From: Burkholderiales bacterium
GTDB taxonomy: Bacteria > Pseudomonadota > Gammaproteobacteria > Burkholderiales > SG8-41
Assembly (NCBI GenBank): GCA_005800795.1
Contig: SYEN01000098.1
Span: forward strand, 1 to 16,898
DNA: 16,898 nt
Reading direction: 5' to 3'
The notes under the pieces are model-generated. The model was not told the origin of the DNA. It did no database searches and saw nothing but the letters and a program-made list of their open reading frames with translations. Positions 14,535-16,898 of this stretch are shown one piece after another (within the stretch, counting starts at the first letter, position 1; each line of letters opens with the position of its first letter). A program made the position numbers and the translations under genes.

Positions 14535-15310
14535 ATGGCCACTGCCTCGTTGCATTTGCTCACCGTCGAAGACGGTATCGCGCGGGTTACACTGAACCGC
14601 CCTGCCGCGCTCAATTCGATTAACCGCGCGCTGCGTCTGGAACTGCTTGCCCTGTGGCCCGAACTCGATGAGCGCAAGGACGTCAAGGTTATCGTCCTCA
14701 CCGGCTCGGGAGACAAGGCCTTCTGCACCGGCGCGGATCTGAAAGAGCGTTCCACCCGCAGCACGGAGGAAATGGTACACGACCGCCATTACCTGACCTC
14801 GAAATCCACCAATGCACTCGCCAGCGTCAGCAAGCCGGTCATCGCTGCGATCAAGGGCTATTGCATGGCGGGCGGTTTCGAGATGGTGCTTCAATGCGAC
14901 ATTTCGATTGCCGCCGACAATTCAATTTTCAGTCTGCCCGAATGCACGCATGGATTTTTCCCCGGCGGCGGCGCATGCCAGCGGCTGCCAAAACTCGTCG
15001 GCTATCAACTGGCGAGGGAACTCATCTTCACCGGGCGGCGCTGGGACGCACAGGAAGCCAAGGCGCTCGGTCTCATCAACAGAATCGTGCCGGCGGATAA
15101 AGTGATGCCCGAAGCCATGGCGATGGCAAAAAAATCGCGTCGTATCCCTCCATCGGTGTTATTCAGGCGAAGCGGGCGCTGAATCAATCGATGGAAGTCG
15201 GCCTGTCTGCGGGACTCAAATATGATGTCGAAGCCTGGGTTGGCTGCATGCACTCGGACGAGTGGAAAGAAAAACTCGGCGGTTTTGTACGCAAGGAACG
15301 CAAGTCTTGA
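14535..15310 (+). pseudogene. enoyl-CoA hydratase/isomerase (crotonase) with a -1 frameshift at an A7 tract
   Basis: The ATG at 14535 has AAAGGA 7 nt upstream and begins MATASLHLLTVEDG. The crotonase fold is complete: TGSGDKAFCTGADL oxyanion loop (56-69), AGGFEM with Glu116, and FSLPEC with Glu136, equivalent to the two catalytic glutamates of rat mitochondrial hydratase. After MAMAKK (codon 200) the frame is lost: it reads SRRIPPSVLF and stops at 15182. The -1 frame entered at the A7 tract (15128-15134) continues IASYPSIGVIQAKRALNQSM to a stop at 15308-15310, restoring a normal 258-aa protein with the usual C-terminal helices. Explanations are a one-base loss in the genome, a homopolymer sequencing error, or slippage, since the tract has the phase of a -1 slippery heptamer. 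Confidence 0.85.
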
Positions 15311-15375
15311 GTGACGCGCGGTGCGCCGCCACGATGTCGGCATCAGTGCGTGGACTAACTTAGGGTGATATTTTT

Positions 15376-15410
15376 TAAGTATTTGTTTTTAAACAATTAT
15401 TTTTGAATAA
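15376..15410 (+). repeat. AT-rich dispersed element, copy 5
   Basis: It begins TAAGTATTTGTTTTTAAACA and continues AT-rich to GAATAA, 65 nt after the crotonase stop. The first 16 bases match the cores of copies 3 and 4 almost exactly; the second half differs. Confidence 0.5.
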
Positions 15411-15431
15411 TCGGTTCTACTTATCTGCCCC

Positions 15432-15469
15432 GCCACACATTGACGCTCGCAAAATTCGTGTGGCATGAT
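15432..15469 (+). promoter_or_regulatory. candidate sigma70 promoter with overlapping inverted repeat, upstream of MmgE/PrpD gene
   Basis: TTGACG (15440-15445) and CATGAT (15464-15469) are separated by 18 bp and form a plausible -35/-10 pair. A perfect 7-bp inverted repeat, GCCACAC (15432-15438) and GTGTGGC (15458-15464), brackets the -35 box and spacer. This is a classic arrangement for repression by a dimeric regulator. The start of translation lies about 125 nt downstream, so a long leader is implied. Confidence 0.45.
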
Positions 15470-15593
15470 GCCCTTGCTTTAGCGTCCTGAGTCATTCAAT
15501 GCGGGTAGCCGATTCGCCGGCCACCATGCTGATCGACCGTATACCGTTTACCAACACCGCAGCATTCACTCACCAACCTTGAAGGGAGTCAAT

Positions 15594-16898
15594 ATGGGAG
15601 CCACCGAAACTCTGGCGCGCTGGATTGTCGCCACCAAGTACGACGATTTACCTGCAAAAACCGTTGAGCAGGCCAAGAAATCCATCCTTGATTACATCGG
15701 CACTGCAACCTACGGCACAAACACACAGCTCGGTAAAATCATCCTCGAGTTTACACGCGAGCAAGGCGGCAATCCGCAGGCGCGCGTGATCGCGACCAAC
15801 ATCAAAACCGCCGCAACGGCAGCCGCGTTTGCTAATGGCACAACCGGCCATGCCGAAGACTTTGACGATCTGGGGGGTGTTGGCGGCCACCCTGCAACGG
15901 TGTTGACCCCCACCGTACTGGCGCTTGGCGATGAATTGCATCTTTCCGGCAAAGAAATTCTCACCGCGTGGGTGATCGGCTATGAAATCGGCACGCGCCT
16001 TTCCGCCAACATTCACACCGACCGCGATTGGCACCCCACCGCCATCTACGGCACCATGGGTGCAGCGGCAGCCGCGAGCAAACTGTTAAAGCTTGATGTC
16101 ACCAGCACGCGCATGGCGCTGGGCATTGCAGGTTCTGAAGCGGCCGGCCTGCGCCGCAATTTCGGCACCATGACCAAGCCTTTCCATCCCGGACAAGTCG
16201 CGCGCAACGGCATCATTGCCGCCAAGCTCGCCGCCAAGGGCTTTACCGCCGATCCCGACATCATCGAGGGCCGTCAGGGCTACGCCGACAACTTCGGTGG
16301 CGCCAAGTGCAATATTCCGATGGTCACCAAGTTTCTCGGCAAGGTTTACTACCTCGAGGAGGAAGGCACGCGCATCAAGCCGTGGCCGTGCTGCGGTGGC
16401 AATCACCAGACGCTCACCGGCCTGCTGGCGCTGATCAAGGAGAAAAAAATCAAGGCAGACGATGTCGAATCCGTTGATCATATCGGCCCGAACATTCCGT
16501 GTACAGGCGCACTGCTGCGCTCCACCGTGACGCAAGGGCTGGAAGGCAAATTCACGCTGGCCTACAACATCTCCGCCGCGTTGATCGACGGCAAGGTGGA
16601 TTACAACACCTTCACCGACAAGCGCGCGGCCAAGGGCGACTTGCAGGCTTACATGAAGCGCGTGACCGTCTCGCGCAACAGTGACGTCGCGCTGCGCCGC
16701 CCGCACATTGCCGACGGCAATCACGAAGCGCGGCTGGTAATCAAAATGCGCAGCGGTGTAGTTCACGATGTCGTGCTCGGCGTCGCGTATCACCTGACCG
16801 GCAAGCAAACAGTCGAAAAATTCCGCATGAACGCGGAAGCCACGCTGGGCCGCGAGCGCGCTGCGCAGACCATCTCACTGGTGCAACGTCTGGAAAAA
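15594..16898 (+). CDS. MmgE/PrpD family protein (partial, 3' end outside window)
   Basis: 435 codons are visible from the ATG at 15594, which has GAAGGGAG as ribosome site; the stop lies beyond the window, and only the last 10-30 residues are probably missing given the family's usual 450-480 aa. It begins MGATETLARWIVATKYDDL. Family hallmarks are AFANGTTGHAEDFDD (the conserved acidic/His active-site segment), GGHPATVLTP, GYEIGTRL, KPFHPGQVARNG and KPWPCCGGNH. The family includes 2-methylcitrate dehydratase, cis-aconitate decarboxylase and iminodisuccinate epimerase, so the reaction (dehydration, decarboxylation or isomerisation of a small polycarboxylate) cannot be fixed. No prpB/prpC-type neighbours are in the window, arguing against a standard methylcitrate role. 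Confidence 0.9.
   Translation, partial: MGATETLARWIVATKYDDLPAKTVEQAKKSILDYIGTATYGTNTQLGKIILEFTREQGGNPQARVIATNIKTAATAAAFANGTTGHAEDFDDLGGVGGHPATVLTPTVLALGDELHLSGKEILTAWVIGYEIGTRLSANIHTDRDWHPTAIYGTMGAAAAASKLLKLDVTSTRMALGIAGSEAAGLRRNFGTMTKPFHPGQVARNGIIAAKLAAKGFTADPDIIEGRQGYADNFGGAKCNIPMVTKFLGKVYYLEEEGTRIKPWPCCGGNHQTLTGLLALIKEKKIKADDVESVDHIGPNIPCTGALLRSTVTQGLEGKFTLAYNISAALIDGKVDYNTFTDKRAAKGDLQAYMKRVTVSRNSDVALRRPHIADGNHEARLVIKMRSGVVHDVVLGVAYHLTGKQTVEKFRMNAEATLGRERAAQTISLVQRLEK

Noticed and set aside
15128..15134. Calling programmed ribosomal frameshifting as established in the crotonase
   Set aside because: The heptamer phase fits, but no upstream Shine-Dalgarno-like stimulator or clear downstream structure was seen, and a homopolymer indel is simpler.
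15329..15376. Bulged hairpin CCACGATG / CATC..GTGG after the crotonase as a terminator
   Set aside because: The nearest T run is about 17 nt beyond the stem, too far for an intrinsic terminator.
15594..16898. Assigning the last gene as 2-methylcitrate dehydratase prpD
   Set aside because: The family is functionally mixed and no methylcitrate-cycle neighbours are visible.

Overview
The window looks like a chromosomal catabolic region of a Burkholderiales-type betaproteobacterium. The grounds are an orphan Bug/TctC-type periplasmic binding protein, two type III CoA-transferases, paired acyl-CoA dehydrogenases and MaoC hydratases, moderately GC-rich coding DNA and strikingly AT-rich intergenic patches. 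The taxonomic call is inference from gene content. I see no rRNA, tRNA, CRISPR array, transposase or phage gene.

Layout. Positions 1-1660 (minus strand) hold two permeases of a dipeptide/oligopeptide/nickel-type ABC transporter (DppB-like, then a DppC-like gene cut by the window edge). A 389-bp spacer with a perfect palindrome leads to a plus-strand alpha/beta hydrolase (2050-2958). Then comes a minus-strand block read from 8627 down to 3102: two different type III CoA-transferases, two adjacent acyl-CoA dehydrogenases whose intact motifs are complementary, and a 68-aa YHS-like metal-binding protein. Divergently, across a 419-bp spacer, a tight plus-strand operon (9047-11660) encodes a divergent HMG-CoA-lyase-like enzyme, two half-size MaoC-type hydratase subunits and a 90-aa protein I cannot assign; it ends in a good intrinsic terminator at 11671-11702. 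An FAD-dependent dehydrogenase (11866-13350) follows. A TctC/Bug solute-binding protein (minus) diverges from an enoyl-CoA hydratase that is frameshifted at an A7 tract, and the window ends inside an MmgE/PrpD-family gene.

How the genes may work together (inference). A carboxylic acid is loaded with CoA by the CoA-transferase pair, oxidised by a heteromeric acyl-CoA dehydrogenase, hydrated by a heteromeric MaoC hydratase or the crotonase, and split by the HMG-CoA-lyase-like enzyme. A lyase step instead of a 3-hydroxyacyl-CoA dehydrogenase and thiolase suggests a beta-branched (tertiary 3-hydroxy) acyl-CoA, which cannot be oxidised to a 3-ketone. The ABC transporter and the Bug protein may bring in substrates. 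The substrate cannot be read from the sequence.

The most unusual points are: a CoA-transferase subunit without the family's aspartate nucleophile next to one that has it; a lyase with altered metal ligands and extra cysteines; a -1 frameshift exactly at a heptameric A tract in the crotonase; an 8-bp tandem duplication that changes the hydrolase C-terminus; and a family of five AT-rich intergenic elements, two of which flank the FAD dehydrogenase in opposite orientation.
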